A stretch of 64,000 nucleotides of DNA from Owenia fusiformis (taxonomy: Eukaryota > Annelida > Polychaeta > Sabellida > Oweniidae): NCBI GenBank assembly GCA_903813345.2, contig CAIIXF020000005.1, positions 29,021,375-29,085,374 on the forward strand, in the 5' to 3' direction; not shown here. Below are more model-generated notes on this DNA. The model saw only the letters and a list, made by a program, of their open reading frames with translations. It had not been told where the DNA came from and did no database searches. Position 1 is the stretch's first letter.

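Overview
The window is animal nuclear DNA. It is AT-rich, has phase-consistent spliceosomal introns, LINE and mariner remains, MITEs and minisatellites, and its protein-coding content is metazoan. Divergence from vertebrate homologues, abundant ACATGTA-type words and the repeat types suggest a marine invertebrate (lophotrochozoan or invertebrate deuterostome); the sequence does not decide which.

One gene dominates. A LRRK2-type leucine-rich-repeat kinase lies on the minus strand and fills the window edge to edge. I could place 32 coding exons (64000 down to the stop codon at 237-239). They sum to 3903 nt, join in one open frame and encode the C-terminal 1300 residues: last LRRs, Roc GTPase, COR, kinase and WD40. 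The N-terminal part lies beyond base 64000. Exon 16 and exon 17 are separated by a 31 kb intron (10431-41661).

Four complete-looking genes sit inside LRRK introns, all with single-exon coding regions. A dermatan-sulfate epimerase (57424-60018, +) is in intron 4. A membrane-anchored uronyl/heparan 2-O-sulfotransferase-like enzyme (48823-49896, +) is in intron 10. An arylamine N-acetyltransferase (44488-45447, -) is in intron 14. A secreted precursor with 19 dibasic KR sites, probably a multi-copy neuropeptide (36566-37546, +), is in intron 16. The epimerase makes iduronic acid in dermatan sulfate and the 2-O-sulfotransferase family modifies that residue, so two consecutive steps of glycosaminoglycan maturation may be nested antisense in one host gene.

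The rest is intron and repeat. Intron 16 holds a long transposon with about ten copies of a 150-bp AAGGTCA-rich unit, two recent tandem duplications (610 and 549 bp), a D37D mariner remnant, a 2.2-kb higher-order minisatellite, several MITEs and a decayed LINE that was itself hit by a TTAA-flanked MITE. Several LRRK exon edges (exons 11, 16, 17, 29) are embedded in local duplications that multiply splice-donor or exon sequence. No tRNA, rRNA or CRISPR array was recognised.
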